Source: Bimuria novae-zelandiae CBS 107.79 (lineage: Eukaryota; Ascomycota; Dothideomycetes; Pleosporales; Didymosphaeriaceae). Taken from it: 64,000 nucleotides of DNA. The stretch spans positions 328,165 to 392,164 of the forward strand of contig ML976656.1 in NCBI GenBank assembly GCA_010015655.1. The letters run 5' to 3'. This document shows, in pieces, positions 10,978-22,651 of the stretch (within the stretch, counting starts at the first letter, position 1; each line of letters begins with the position of its first letter). The notes under the pieces were generated by a model, which worked only from the letters and a program-made list of their open reading frames with translations, did no database searches and was not told where the DNA came from. The position numbers and the translations under genes are program-made.

Positions 10978-12523
10978 CTACGAGCTGAAGCACTGGTCCC
11001 AGTGGCCGCCGCTGGTGGCAAAGCTCTGGCTCTCCACGAATTTACTCAGCGTGCACCTTCCGTATTTATCACCGCCGCAGAAACCTAGCGGTTGAACGCG
11101 ATCGTTTACGATAACGCGCACATACTCTTCCTCCACCTTTTTGCAAGATAGCTTCTCTACATATATCCGCGCTGCAAACGGCACTGTCCACGCCGCCGAG
11201 TACCCCTTCGTCTGTTCTGTGCCCTCGATGGTCGTGTTGGAGAGAGGCGCCGTGTTGTTGTACAGTCCTAACGCGGCGAGGACAACGGTCATGTCGTTGT
11301 CGTGACTGAAATCAGCGTATAATTTGCGGTCGAGGGGAAACGTCTTTGGATCGGTGTCTAGGGTGCTGTTGATGCTTCCCACGATCTTCACAGGTTGCTC
11401 AGTCAGCCTCGCTATCAGCTCGCTCACGTAGCCGATGCCCTGTGACGGCCCAAGAGGATTACCGTTTCCATAGCCGTACCACTTGCCCAAAGTCTCGTAG
11501 TAATCGTATTGGTGCCATTCCTCCTCAGTGAAGAGGCGGCAGAAGTCGGACATCCGAGCATTCGGCGACGCGAGCGTCGTGAATGGGCACATATCCATCA
11601 AGTACAAAGTCTCGGTCGTGCTCAGGTTTGTGCCGAGCTTGCCATTGACACGAGCTTGGATCGGCGGTATGAATTTGGAGAGCCAGACTTCCTGAGCATT
11701 ATCTCCAATTTCTGATATCGGACCATCTTCAAAGTTGCTGCAAATCTCGTGCGACAGCGTATTGTTCGATTTGGAACTCTCTGGAATGCTGATATCGATG
11801 CTGGCCTTCGTCGTGTTTCCTGCCTGAGCATAGCCTTCCAGCCACTTGTTCGCCGACTCGACCACTCGGTCCTGCCCCGAAGAGCGCACAAAGAGTATCT
11901 TCCCATTCAGAAACTTCCGGTAGCGTCTGTAGAAATGCGCGCCAGAATTGACCATCTCCTGCCGTCCGGCGTCAGTCAATTGGTCGGCGCCCAATGTGTA
12001 TTGATAGTCCTTCAAGAAGGCAAACTCGTCGGGAAATGCGGTGCTCGTATTCTGTATCAGGCCAATGGTCGCCCCGTATACCAGCGTTTTGCTCATGGTG
12101 GGGTCGCGCCCGCCGTGGCGCGACAAGACGGATGCGAAGCTCACATCACATTGCTTGGGAGGTTCGACGTCGATGTCGGAGGGCACCGAGAACCAGAGCG
12201 AGTACTGGCCCCAGAAGTGGCTCGTTTCGGGGCTGCAACGGTAGCCATCGTCAATCGTGTCGCAGGACTTGTTGGCCGTGAGCGCAGCCGAGTACCTAGG
12301 GAGCGTCAATGAGGTGGACAAGAGAGCTACAAAGAGGCGGAGCATTCTACCGGAAGAGGCCATAGAGACAGAGCACTGTTGCTAGCACCACGAAGTAGAC
12401 ACTGACCCTACGGGAGCTAATCGAGGGATTCTTGCGGTACTTGGGCTCGTCTTTCTCGGTGAAGGGCAGCAGCTCATATTGCTGCTTTGGCGCGCCGTTT
12501 ATCCTTTGCCACAATTGAGCCAT
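10978..12523 (-). CDS. Phytase-type histidine acid phosphatase with N-terminal membrane anchor
   Basis: Branch-2 histidine acid phosphatase, expected to release phosphate from phytate or other phosphomonoesters outside the cell. Two exons: 12523-12351 and 12295-10978, separated by a 55-bp intron, giving 496 aa. The catalytic motif is RHGGRDP (R117, H118, R121), where the family norm is RHGxRxP. The proton-donor motif is SHDND with H389-D390. The segment CDTIDDGYRC just after the anchor is typical of fungal phytases. Splicing adds an N-terminus not seen in the long open frame: about 40 mostly hydrophilic residues (MAQLWQRINGAPKQQYELLP...), then a single hydrophobic helix (VYFVVLATVLCLYGLF, about 42-57). 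That looks like a type II signal anchor, or an uncleaved signal, rather than a classical secretion signal. Many N-glycosylation sequons (NTT, NST, NNT) support an extracellular catalytic domain. A 914-bp gap separates it from the divergent permease gene. Confidence 0.88.
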
Positions 12524-13437
12524 GACGCTGGCTAGTCTGTTCGGCATGGGCATCACTGTGGCGTGAAACATGGGCCAGTAGGGACCTGCATGCTGAAGCT
12601 AGCGACCTGCGCCGTGGAAAGCGACAAGTACTCAAGAGGTGGTGGTGGTGGTGGTGGTGGGTTGAGACGACGAGACGGGTGGACAAGACGCGCCATAGCT
12701 TCTCTTGCCAAGTCGTCTCTGGATGACCGCTTTCAGCATCTCAGCGAACAGGAAATACCCCACTAAGAGAGCAACAAAAATTCACTACACAATTTAATAT
12801 TGCTGTATGAAGTGCCGCGGTCTCTAGAAATATAGTGCACAAATGTGAAGTGTGGAAGGAGCACTCCTGGTGTCTGCAGCGTCAGCACTGCGCGATGGCA
12901 GCAACGACTTGGCCTACACCAAACCACCTCGCACGAAGCAACCTCGGTTCTCCGATTTGTCTCCGCTATGAACCTGACGAGTAAGATTTTTGATCATCTA
13001 CCTGCGACATGGAGGCGAGATATGTGCCACTCCCAGCGGTGCTCGCGTCCACCTTCGACGAAGAACACGATGATAGCTGTCACCCCACAGTGTCATATCC
13101 TGACAGCGATGTTTCGGTGAGTGACGATCCCCAACGACCGTACAGTTGTGTTTCTCGCTTTCCGACGAGCAGCGAGCGACGGCTAAGCTTTGGCCGAAAT
13201 GCTTGACGTTGCATGAAGCCTTCCTCATCCGGGCAAAGACACAGCGATCATGTTCACTGCGTGCGCCGGCAACACCGGCCTCAAGCGTGGATGACGTTTG
13301 GGCTGGACTGCTAAACCCTCGTTCCCCGCGCATGCCCTCGTAGCCGCCATGCGTCGCCGTCATACCTAGAATATCTTACATGGAACCTCCCTTGCTCAGT
13401 TTTTGCATCTCAGACTTCCATCGAACCCAGGCTAACC
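12524..13437. promoter_or_regulatory. Divergent intergenic region between phytase and permease genes
   Basis: The phosphatase reads left from 12523 and the permease reads right from 13438, so this 914-bp gap must hold both promoters. It contains a (GGT)8 microsatellite at about 12638-12661. I cannot identify specific operator sites with confidence. Confidence 0.5.
12638..12661. repeat. (GGT)8 microsatellite
   Basis: Eight uninterrupted GGT units, read directly from the sequence, just upstream of the phytase start. Not inside a supported coding exon. Confidence 0.9.
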
Positions 13438-15271
13438 ATGCATTCCCTTGAAAAGAGCACCGCCGACGAGCTGCAGCTCGAGGCCTTAGGCCACAAGGGA
13501 GAACTTCAAAGGAACTTCTCCTTCCTGTCGATGCTGGGGCTCGCTTTTGCGATTTTGAATTCTTGGACCGCCCTCTCAGCCTCGCTATCTCTCGCGCTAC
13601 CCAGCGGAGGTTCGACCAGTGTCATTTGGGGTCTTATCACAGCGGGCATTTGCAACTTGTGCTTAGCAGCATCGCTCGCAGAGTTCTTGTCGGCGTATCC
13701 TACCGCAGGCGGCCAGTGAGTCTACATTCAATCAGAGATGGATGATAGCTGATTTGATAGATATCACTGGGTTGCCGTGATATCTTGGAAGAGATGGGTG
13801 CCTCTGCTTTCGTGGATCACTGGATGGATCAATGTGTCCGGATGGATTGCGCTCGTTGCGAGCGGAGGACTGCTCGGATCGCAGCTCATCGTCGGTGTCA
13901 TCTCGATGTACTCACCCAGCTATACACCGGAACGTTGGCATCAATTCCTGATATACATTGGGTATACTTTAGCAGCATTCCTCATTAATGCCTTCATGAA
14001 TGTAAGTACATGATTGTCAATAAGTCCACAGAACGGTCTTGATGCTCGAACCATGCAGATTTGATTTTATTCTTCTCGAACTCTACTAATCCTGCACGTT
14101 GTATCCAGGACCTCCTACCCTATGTAAACAAGGCTGCCATCACTTGGTCAATCACGGGCTTTATTGTTATATCTATTACTGTACTCGCCTGCGCATCTCC
14201 TGACTACGCATCTGGCGATTACGTATTCCGACAGTTTATCAATGAGACGGGCTGGCCCGATGGCATAGCTTGGCTGCTTGGCTTGCTACAGGGTGAGGTC
14301 TGACAAACACAGTGAAATCATGCATGTACTAACAGATGCAGGCGGTCTCGGCTTGACTGGATACGATGCGGTTGCACACATGATCGAGGAAATCCCCAAC
14401 GCTTCGAGTGAGGGCCCCAAGATCATGATCTACTGCGTGGTCATTGGGATGTTCACTGGATTCATCTTCCTGACGTGCCTACTGTTCGTTTCTGGCGGCA
14501 ACACCGAAGAAATCATCGCCTCTCCACTCGGACCGTTGCTCTACATTCTACACAACGCTACCAATAGCCGGGCAGGTTCGGTGTGCCTGCTCATGTTCCC
14601 GTTGATATGTCTGCTATTTGCCACAACATCTATCATGACGACTTCATCGCGCATGACCTACGCTTTTGCGCGAGACGGCGGACTACCGGCTTCGAAGTTC
14701 TTCGCGAAAGTGCACAAGCGCTTAGGACAGCCACTGAACTCATTGATTCTGACGACGGTTTTGACGGTTATTTTTGGATGCATCTTCCTAGGCTCAAGCA
14801 GTGCCTTCAACGCCATTATTTCAGCGTCCGTAGTCGCCCTAGGCGTCAGCTACGCCATACCCGTCGCCATAAATTGCCTTCGTGGAAGGAAAATGCTCCC
14901 ACCCCGAGCGTTCACACTCCCGACTTGGTTCGCATGGTTTGCAAACTTACTCGGCATCGCTTATGTCATCGTCACGACGGTGCTTTTTGTGTTTCCTCCG
15001 GAGCTTCCTGTTACGGGCAGCAACATGAGTAGGTTTTCCGGAAGCATTGAGATGGATTGGCAGCTGACTTCACACAGACTATTGCATCGTTGCATTTGCC
15101 ATCATCATATTCATCAGCACTATTCAGTGGTTTATTGATGGGCGTAAGAACTTCACCGGTCCGCGATCAGATCTTGGATTGGAGGTGCTTGTCGCTGTGC
15201 AAGAAGATCAAGGAAACAGCGAAGCCCGCGTGGGTGCGAAGAAGTCGGCGGAAGAAGGGCTGCAAGTGTAG
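13438..15271 (+). CDS. APC-superfamily amino acid/choline permease
   Basis: Plasma-membrane transporter of the fungal amino acid/choline transporter group (relatives include GABA and choline permeases). Five exons: 13438-13715, 13761-14001, 14109-14292, 14342-15028, 15078-15271; 527 aa with the frame intact across all four introns (45, 107, 49 and 49 bp), TAG stop. The N-terminus is hydrophilic, then RNFSFLSMLGLAFAILNSWT opens the first helix with the conserved glycine patch. EFLSAYPTAGGQYHWVA is the family motif and spans intron 1. GLTGYDAVAHMIEEIPNA, SSRMTYAFARDGGLPAS and FNAIISASVVALGVSYAIP are further landmarks. About twelve hydrophobic helices are visible. Exact substrate cannot be read from sequence; choline, GABA or another amino acid are all possible. 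Confidence 0.9.
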
Positions 15272-16380
15272 CGAATGCAATCCGAAAGATGTTGACGATC
15301 GATAACTGAACCACGGTTCCTATCTTTCGAATGCGGATATTCGGCTCAAGAGGCATTGTTAGACTCGTCCATGGAATTCAAGTTTCGTGACGTCAATGCT
15401 ATGCTGCAGGCTATTTTTCACCACTGCGAAAAGCGACTATGGACTTCGCTCCCGTTCAGGCAATACAGGATGCCGTGGACAAGCGCATTCCTCAGCAAGA
15501 CCCCACACTTCTGTTGTAGCGAAATTACGAGCGGACTCCTCCTCCACGCACGTTACGCCCCAAAATTTTCCGATTGAGGGCTCATGCGACGCCTCGTATG
15601 GACGCATGCGTACGCTCGCTCGTGAAAATCAGTGTGCAACTTCGCAAGTGCGGCCCCCAACGCAGTAGTGCCTCGCCTCCAGGTTTCCGCTGCAGCTGCA
15701 GCCGGCACCGCTGCATTTACGAATATTCAGATACTTCACACTGGCGAGACCTACCATCTGGTTCCCACGCGTCGGACCTCCGACCTCATGCCAGCATCGC
15801 CATTCGCTCTGTTTCCCACCTGGTGGAGCGGAACAGGTTTGTGTAAGGCTGATGATGTGAGCGTGGCCAACCATACGGACATCCGTCGCCTAGCGAATCC
15901 CTGCATACGTCCTAGCGGGCATCCTGATTGGCCATACACTCGTGATGCTCCAGATGGTGAGGGAGAAGCGCACCCTTGCTGGTGCGTGCGTGACGGAATT
16001 TTTGGAGGACGACACGGAGGAGGCGTGTTGTGCTGTGGTGAGGAGAATTTCAGCGGCGAACTGTGCGAAGGGCTGTGCCGCATCCAGAAGGTATAGATAT
16101 ATGCCGCACCGGCTGCTTGCTGCGGGCAGGAGATTTGTGTTTATAAACGGCAACGGATTTTCAGGACGTTCATTCAGGTTCGGAGACTATTCTTGCTGCT
16201 TGCTGGCATCAGGTATGTACGCGAGTTCGTGTTAGGTCGTATGCGGCTGGCGCTAATACGTGGTGAAGCTTTTCCTATATTCACTCTTTGACACGGTCGT
16301 TACCTCCTGGAGAGAACGGAACTATCTGAGCACATTCACATTCGCTTTTTCATCCACTTAAGGAAGATCATAGATTCAAG
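15272..16380. other. Intergenic stretch after the permease gene
   Basis: About 1.1 kb. Open frames occur on both strands over the same bases (for example 15632-16096 plus and 15751-16083 minus), with no motif or clear start. I see no supported gene. Confidence 0.45.
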
Positions 16381-17004
16381 ATGCCTCGCCTCGACACCTG
16401 GATCAAGACTCGCGTCCTCACCTTCATCAAGCCGCGCCACCATAAGAAGCTCACAACCAAAGACATCCAAATCAGCAAGCCGATCCCGAACTCGCTCCAG
16501 CACTGGTCCCCCGTGATGCGCTCGCCTCCCCAACCAGTATACTCCCGCTGGTCCGTCTCCGCCGAAGACCTCCTCCTCGGCGCCCCCAGCACCTGCTCCA
16601 GCACGCCCTCCCTCACACACTCTCGCGAATCCAGCAACTCCAGTGGCATCACCATCGTCGTGCACTCGCCGCCGCCGTCCACCCCTCCACCAGACTACTT
16701 CCCCACCGAGCTGCCCCTGCTCACGCGGAGCATGTGGAACGAGAGCCCCCTCCAGATCATTCTCCCTGCGTCGCCGCCCATGGAACCCGTGCTGTTCTCT
16801 GAGACGAGCAGTCCGACGAGTTATTTCAAGAGCACGTTCGAGATCGACATCAAGGATCTCATGTCGCCAGATTGCGTGCTGAGCGAGGCTGAAATGACGG
16901 ATGTGCAGCGCGCGAGCTATTGGGCTGAGAAGAGGGGGAGTCGACGGATGAGTCTGGGGATTGAGGGGCTGAGGCCGCGGTGTTGGGAGTACAACAGGAT
17001 CTGA
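16381..17004 (+). CDS. Orphan Ser/Pro-rich protein, 207 aa
   Basis: Single exon from ATG to TGA; I do not recognise the family. The N-terminus is basic (MPRLDTWIKTRVLTFIKPRH). A middle part rich in Ser, Thr and Pro follows (about 45-140), then an acidic-to-mixed segment with FEIDIKDLMSPDCVLSEAEM and a terminal WAEKRGSRRMSLGIEGLRPR. RRMS and repeated SP pairs look like kinase sites, and no signal peptide or membrane helix is seen, so a phosphorylated cytoplasmic or nuclear protein is a reasonable guess (inference). A real ATG start and C-biased third positions favour a true gene. The stretch beyond the stop is T-rich, as in many 3' flanks. Confidence 0.65.
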   Translation: MPRLDTWIKTRVLTFIKPRHHKKLTTKDIQISKPIPNSLQHWSPVMRSPPQPVYSRWSVSAEDLLLGAPSTCSSTPSLTHSRESSNSSGITIVVHSPPPSTPPPDYFPTELPLLTRSMWNESPLQIILPASPPMEPVLFSETSSPTSYFKSTFEIDIKDLMSPDCVLSEAEMTDVQRASYWAEKRGSRRMSLGIEGLRPRCWEYNRI

Positions 17005-17610
17005 GACTTCGGATCTTGACTCCTTTCTCCCTCGACATTCGACATTGCATTTTCTCTTACTATTGGTCTTGAAGCGTTTGGTGCGGGTTTGGTATCAAAG
17101 GTTGGTTGCGTTGCATTGGGCTGGGCATTGGGTTCGGCATTTGGTTTGGTCTCGACGCTGCATGGGATACCCTCACTTTCTTTTCTCCTTTCCTGAGTTT
17201 TGCATTTTCTTTCCTTTTCTGGTCGCTCATTACGTCTCTGTCACTCCTTGTTTGTTTTTCTGCGATCGCGCTTTCTTCGCTTCTCTTGTTTATACCCTTT
17301 GGCTTTTCTTCTTTACGCTCCTTCACGCTGGAATTTACGATTGGATGGCGGGTTTCTTGGAGCATTGGACGGAGACGGTTTACTGTATATATGGCTGCCT
17401 TCTTCTCTACTTCTTTTCATACCCTTTTAGACGAATTACTTTCTTATTCTCTCTAATATCGGATGTCTGCTTGTGTTTTGGGACGCGATGACGACAGAGC
17501 TAGCGAGAGCAACTACATTTACATGCATATATCTAAACGATATCCATGAGTACACTCTGTTGTTTTTTTTGGCGTATAAGCATGTCCTGGGTTCACTCCT
17601 AGACGTTCGA
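17005..17610. other. T-rich convergent 3' flank
   Basis: Lies between the ends of the orphan gene (plus) and the amidase (minus). The plus strand is strongly T-rich (runs of TTTTCTTT type), giving hydrophobic but meaningless open frames. Probably 3' untranslated DNA of one or both genes. Confidence 0.5.
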
Positions 17611-19380
17611 CTATTCAAACAGAACCGGTATGTTCTTTGCCAGATATTCATGCCATCGAGGCTGCGTCCTTTTATGTTCCGTCCCACTGCTGAATTGCAA
17701 GTCCTCGATCGCACTTGCCCACTTCAACAGCCTTGCTTCACTCCAAGCAGTACCCATAAGCGCCAGCCCAAAGGGCATACCAGAAGTGGAGCTGACCCCA
17801 GCCGGGAGCGTAATCACAGGATATCCCGCCTGAGCGGCAATCTGATATGACTGGGCGACAATCGGCGGGACGAGGAGCGCATCCACAGGACGACCTTTGT
17901 TCGCCAGCGCAGCGTCGATGCCATCTCCACGCGTACTACGTTGAGTGAACGCCAAAGCTTGGTAATACGTCTCGTCGCGAACACCCTTAGTTTCTAGGCT
18001 AGCGAGGAAACCGTCCTGGCCGGAATAGAAAGCGGGGATACCGAAAGGCCAAGGATTCCCGCCTTCGGTACCGTCATTCGCGTCGTTATATGCCACAATG
18101 TCCTCGAGACTGCGGATATTGGTGTTCTCCAGCTCCGCCAGGTAGGACTTGATGTTGTTGTAAAAATCGATTTTGACCACTGTGTATTCAGACTCGTTTG
18201 GGTAGCCTCGGGTTGATCCGTAGTCCCAGTCCCAACCGTCTGGTGATACGATGGTCTCATAGTTCGGCAACTCGGTGTTGTTGATGATCGTTGCACCAGC
18301 TGATTCGATGAGCGAGATAAGGGAGAGGAGGCTGGACTGTTGCTCTGGTCCTGCGTGGACCCAGAAGCTGTCCCATGGCAAACCGAAATTGGCGTTCTTC
18401 AGGGCCTCTTTGTTCGTCAGGAATTGAACGTAGCCACCAGCGGGCGTTTTACCCTCTTGCGCGAGTGTATAGTTGTCGTGCTCGTCGATACCGTAGATGG
18501 CATCAAAAGCGTATGTGGCATCGCGAAGGGTCTTGCCGAATGTACCCACAGTGTCTTGGTGTTCGCTCTCTGGGATTACGCCTGCTCTTGAAGTCAGGCC
18601 AACCGTCGGCTTGATCCCGACTAATCCGTTGCGCTCTGCAGGGCTAATCACACTCCCATCGGTCTCTGTACCAAGCGAGAACGACACAATATTTGCCGCG
18701 ACGGCGGTTGCGCTTCCAGAACTACTTCCACCTGGTTGTAGTGTGAGATTGTATGGACTCCTTGCCTGACCACCTCTCGGAGAATACCCTTCCGAGTAGT
18801 TGTTCGATCGCATGTCGGCCCACTCGCTCAGCGTCGCTTTTCCCATGAGCAAGGCGCCTGCTTCCCGCAGCTTAGCGACGACATGGGCATCTCTTGGAAC
18901 AACGCTACCCAGTAACATCCAACTCCCGGCTGTTGTCTCCATTCGATCTTTCGTAGCGATGTTGTCTTTCACAAGGTAGGGGATACCATGCAGTGGTCCA
19001 CGCACATGGCCCGCTTTTCGCTCAGCGTCCAATGCATCCGCGATTTCTTCCGCGTCCGGGTTGAACTCGAGGACAGAGTTGATGTATTCATCGACCTGGC
19101 GCATCCTGTCTACATAACATCCCAAGAGCTGAGCTGAGGTCAAGCTGCCATCGCTCAAGTATCCTTGAAGCTGATCGATCGTTGCTTCTTCTAATGTAAT
19201 GCCGTGGCATTGTGGCATGGGGAATAGATCCGGCGTATCCGCATTATACATCAAAGGAAATTCGTACGGATACGGGGTCTGCAGAGGATCGATGGCTAGG
19301 ATACTCGCATTCTGCGCCAACGCGATTGTACACGAGGCAAGAAAAAGGATGGCAGCTGCGGCAACTGATGTAGATGCCAT
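17611..19380 (-). CDS. Secreted amidase-signature family hydrolase
   Basis: Serine hydrolase of the amidase signature family, hydrolysing C-N amide bonds; natural substrate unknown. Single exon of 589 aa from ATG at 19380 to TAG. A signal peptide opens the protein (ASTSVAAAAILFLASCTIALA, about 1-22), so it should be secreted or vacuolar, unlike most amidases. The Ser-cisSer-Lys triad is visible: K138 in GIPYLVKDN, a serine of the GGSSSGSA signature (217-224), and nucleophile S243 in GTETDGSVISPA. Potential N-glycosylation sites (NAS, NYS, NLT, NYT, NNT, NES) fit an extracellular protein. Length is a little above the usual 470-560 aa because of the leader. Reading is uninterrupted and no intron is needed. 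Confidence 0.92.
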   Translation of the reverse strand: MASTSVAAAAILFLASCTIALAQNASILAIDPLQTPYPYEFPLMYNADTPDLFPMPQCHGITLEEATIDQLQGYLSDGSLTSAQLLGCYVDRMRQVDEYINSVLEFNPDAEEIADALDAERKAGHVRGPLHGIPYLVKDNIATKDRMETTAGSWMLLGSVVPRDAHVVAKLREAGALLMGKATLSEWADMRSNNYSEGYSPRGGQARSPYNLTLQPGGSSSGSATAVAANIVSFSLGTETDGSVISPAERNGLVGIKPTVGLTSRAGVIPESEHQDTVGTFGKTLRDATYAFDAIYGIDEHDNYTLAQEGKTPAGGYVQFLTNKEALKNANFGLPWDSFWVHAGPEQQSSLLSLISLIESAGATIINNTELPNYETIVSPDGWDWDYGSTRGYPNESEYTVVKIDFYNNIKSYLAELENTNIRSLEDIVAYNDANDGTEGGNPWPFGIPAFYSGQDGFLASLETKGVRDETYYQALAFTQRSTRGDGIDAALANKGRPVDALLVPPIVAQSYQIAAQAGYPVITLPAGVSSTSGMPFGLALMGTAWSEARLLKWASAIEDLQFSSGTEHKRTQPRWHEYLAKNIPVLFE

Positions 19381-20238
19381 GACGGACAGTCGATCGACGC
19401 AGGGGATGCAACGACCTAGATTTGAATCCTACTTCAAGTATTTGTACGAGTACCTGCAATGGATATGATGCGCACCTGTAGCTTAGCTGCCTGCCGCCAT
19501 CGGCGACCTCGCGATAGCTAGCCGATCGGCTCGTATCAATCTCGGCTTCCTCCAAAGACTCCGCTGTTTACCCATATAGTTTCAACATCCTCTAAGGCAC
19601 CAAAAATGAATGTATCGTGAGCGCCTATGGTCTCGCTTGCGACGACGATGGATGACGATGCGTGGGTGGCATGTGAAGCTCTTCGGTGGTGGGAGTCGTC
19701 AGGCCCCTTCGTCGCTCGACAAGGTTAGCGTGGAGTCACCTACCAGCACTATTGACTCCACTCAGCCACCCCATCACTTCTCACGGGAACGACGCTTGAC
19801 TGTACAAGTTGTCAGTCAGAATGATCGAATAAGAAAACATGGAAAATGCTCAAAATACCTCTTTGTGGCTTATCCCGATCTCTTTCTAGCCACCTCGCTG
19901 GGATGTCGGCGCCGTCCACGGGTACCTGGGTACTCATCAAAGCCCTTTGTGGTTGTTTTCTGAGTCTACTGGCATCTACGGCTAAGTCACATAATTTCCT
20001 TGCTTAGAGCTCAACCTTCCACGCTCTACCATACCTTTACATTGATACAGAAGATTCGACGAACCGGGGACAGTTTAGCATTCAAAGAACGACACTCTAC
20101 AGACGGCGCAATGTAATAAATCGCACTTTGCATCTCCTCCAAAGAGGCATTCCATCAACTTATCCTTAGCCCAGCCGAAGGCGAAGGGACTGGTACTACG
20201 ATCTCACCGAAATAGAATTCAAAGACGATAGTGAGCGA
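19381..20238. other. Intergenic stretch upstream of the amidase
   Basis: Contains the amidase promoter side. Small open frames on both strands show no motif. No supported gene. Confidence 0.45.
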
Positions 20239-20499
20239 TTGAGCTTTTTGAATTTCAGGTTCAAGAACTTGAAGGATGAAAACAAGAAGCTGAAGGATAA
20301 AGTTCAGGAAATGGAAGAGACTATCAAAAGAGTGATAGAAAAGTCGACGAAGTCAGAGGAAAGCCTTACAAAGGAGTTGAACAAGGCAAGGACAGACGAG
20401 GTCAAGCACATAGGGGAGGGGAAATTCTGGAAGACCAAATATGAACAAGAAAGGGAGAGAGCAAACGGGGACAGTTTTATGACTCTTGTAGCCACGTGA
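20239..20499 (+). CDS. Possible exon encoding a charged coiled coil
   Basis: An 86-codon frame that begins at TTG, not ATG. A good acceptor, TTTTTGAATTTCAG, ends at about 20260, so it may be the last exon of an unfound gene. The translated part is a regular heptad-like Lys/Glu coiled coil (LKDENKKLKDKVQEMEETIK, then EESLTKELNKARTDEVKH). I cannot find an upstream exon with a start codon. It could equally be a remnant. Function unknown. Confidence 0.25.
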   Translation: MSFLNFRFKNLKDENKKLKDKVQEMEETIKRVIEKSTKSEESLTKELNKARTDEVKHIGEGKFWKTKYEQERERANGDSFMTLVAT

Positions 20500-21313
20500 C
20501 TGACATCAGAGGTGGAGAGTACTACTCAGGTGCACGGACTAGGGACTCAACAAATACTCTCCCCCGCTCTCCCGCTCTCTCTCTGCTCAACAGCAGACTC
20601 CTCACTCTACACACTCTTTTCTGCAGATAGCAATACAGCTTGTTGTCCTCATATGCCTGCCCGCCCACAACTCTCGACCATGGCTACTATGAATTATAAG
20701 TGCGTTGGCCGATCAACCTCGCGTGGGGCATCCGCATCGGCCAATACTAGATAAAACTCTAAAATATAATGTTTTCACATCCGGAGTGAATTGCGTCAAT
20801 CCCATCCCCAAATTCTCCCTCAAGCGCCCAGCAAGCGTCGAGCAACTCAATGAAAAAGCCCAATACCAATTCGCAACAGCCTTAGATAGTGCAGTAAAGG
20901 CGTCACTGTGCCCCCGCAGACGCCAACATAGTCTTTGTCCGCAAGAAACCGAGTGTAAAAATAGTGGTAAAAGTACACGGCTCGTAGGCCGCTGCTAGGT
21001 TTTACCCTGAGCAAGAACAGATACTACATCAGATCAAAGCCATACTGGCAAAGAGAAGATAGTTTAGAAAGATGTGCTAGACACGTCTGTATTTATAGAA
21101 GGGTTGGGGATCTAGGCAGAAGCGACACGTGAGGACACGTGACGTGGGTGCCTGGTGGACGGGGCTGAGCGGGATGCTTGGATAGGCGGAAGTAGCACGT
21201 GATTAGGCATCAGTGGAGTGGGGAATGATGATTCGATGGGGCTTCGATGTGGAATGGGCTGTTTGGAGTGGGCAATCCACTTAGTCCTCGGACGCAGCTC
21301 TAAGCGCAGTTCA
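20500..21313. other. Intergenic stretch
   Basis: About 0.8 kb with a pyrimidine-rich patch near 20560-20620 and three CACGTG palindromes at about 21125-21200. I see no gene. Confidence 0.4.
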
Positions 21314-21892
21314 TTATCTCGAATAGTAGTAGAGCAGCCTACTCCAGTCTTCCTCCACAAGATTTGACTCCTCGCGATATTCATGTGATACTAAGAGATC
21401 ATGAATGCGCATCGCTTCTCGCGAATTTTCCGCTTCAGAATCGACCTTGGTGACACCGTCGATCAGCAATTTTTCTTTGATACGATCGGGATCAAGAAAT
21501 GATATTGCTTCCAATATGTAGCAATGAATATTAGGTTGTCCATAGCCCAAACAGTAGCTGCTGTCAGATCGCCTGAGATGTCCTGTCGCGTCATGATGGC
21601 TCTCGTACGAAATCGAGTTTGCCAATTTTCAATAGAACTTCCCATGAGAATGAAAGGACAAAATGGAAAGGGAACGAACCCTTTATTTGTCTGCATAACA
21701 GTCGAATTTTCAGGTGCCACGTCTAACTCGTAATCCAACGTCGTGATTGTCGGGTGATGGTGAGGTATGCCCGATGTCGAAATTCAATTGGACATTCACG
21801 TTGCCAGTGCGCACGTTCACCAGCACCAGCCTCGTGCGGGGTTCTAGCCACTGATCATTTCTAACGGGTGACACGAGGTCACCCAGCGGCAA
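21314..21892 (-). pseudogene. Relic of an unrecognised gene
   Basis: Three overlapping minus-strand frames each read like real protein over part of the span, with no good start. From the 5' side they are EPRTRLVLVNVRTGNVNVQL (to about 21725), then LDYELDVAPENSTVMQTNKG to SIENWQTRFRTRAIM and VWAMDNLIFIATYWKQYHFL, then KVDSEAENSREAMRIHDLLV near the 3' end. The first and second are offset by one base near 21725-21740. This pattern suggests a formerly continuous coding region with small indels, or an exon set I cannot resolve. I do not recognise the family. It sits next to a clear pseudogene, which makes decay likely. Confidence 0.35.
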
Positions 21893-22651
21893 GAGCCGAG
21901 ATCAGTGGCCCACAGGTATCTGTTCCTCACTCTCGTTATCGAAGCTTCTTTAGGATTTCGAATCACGCGGTCTCTGGCATTGCGTGGATAGCGACTTCTG
22001 ACTCCTTACTCCATGAGACAAATTACTTCTATCAAAAGATTCAGACAACGTTCTACCACAGCGCGATGTGAGGAAGCGGTCGACGAGCTGGTCAATTGCG
22101 GATGCATGACACCTGTTCACACGATGCATGCTAGAACTCTTCGCTACCCTAGGATCTTTCTGCCCCGTACACTGTGGTTTGAGAGGTTCAAATGGCTTCC
22201 TCCAGGGGCCTGCCATATTGATGAAACCTAGCGTGCAGGGGAAAGAAGGCGGCTTACCTTGTAACAGTCCACTCCCTTCCAGATGTCACTAATTATTGTG
22301 GATGCAACACAGCGCTGCTAAGCGATGTAGATGCCTCCGAATTCGACAAGCCGGGGCTGGCTGTCCTACTGGGCCAAGCTCACCGTATTACACAATGAAG
22401 CTCATCCCCTTCAATGCGCTCTGTTGATATCTGACCTTCCATATTCCAAGCAACAGAAATGAAACGATGGGTTCAACTTTTCGAGCCATAGAAGAAATTC
22501 ATCGGACTCGAGATAATGAGCACGTGCTACTACATTCGCAGCCACCATCGTCCCATGAACTGATAGCCATGTCCAGGTATGTCTATTAACGTGCATTGAC
22601 GAGGCTGCACTCAATTTGAGCTTCAAGCCAGCGATTTCTCTTAGTCCCTCG
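21893..22651. other. Gene-poor stretch
   Basis: No frame longer than about 90 codons shows motif or coding character. An 82-codon minus-strand ATG frame (22411-22659) is not convincing. Confidence 0.4.
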
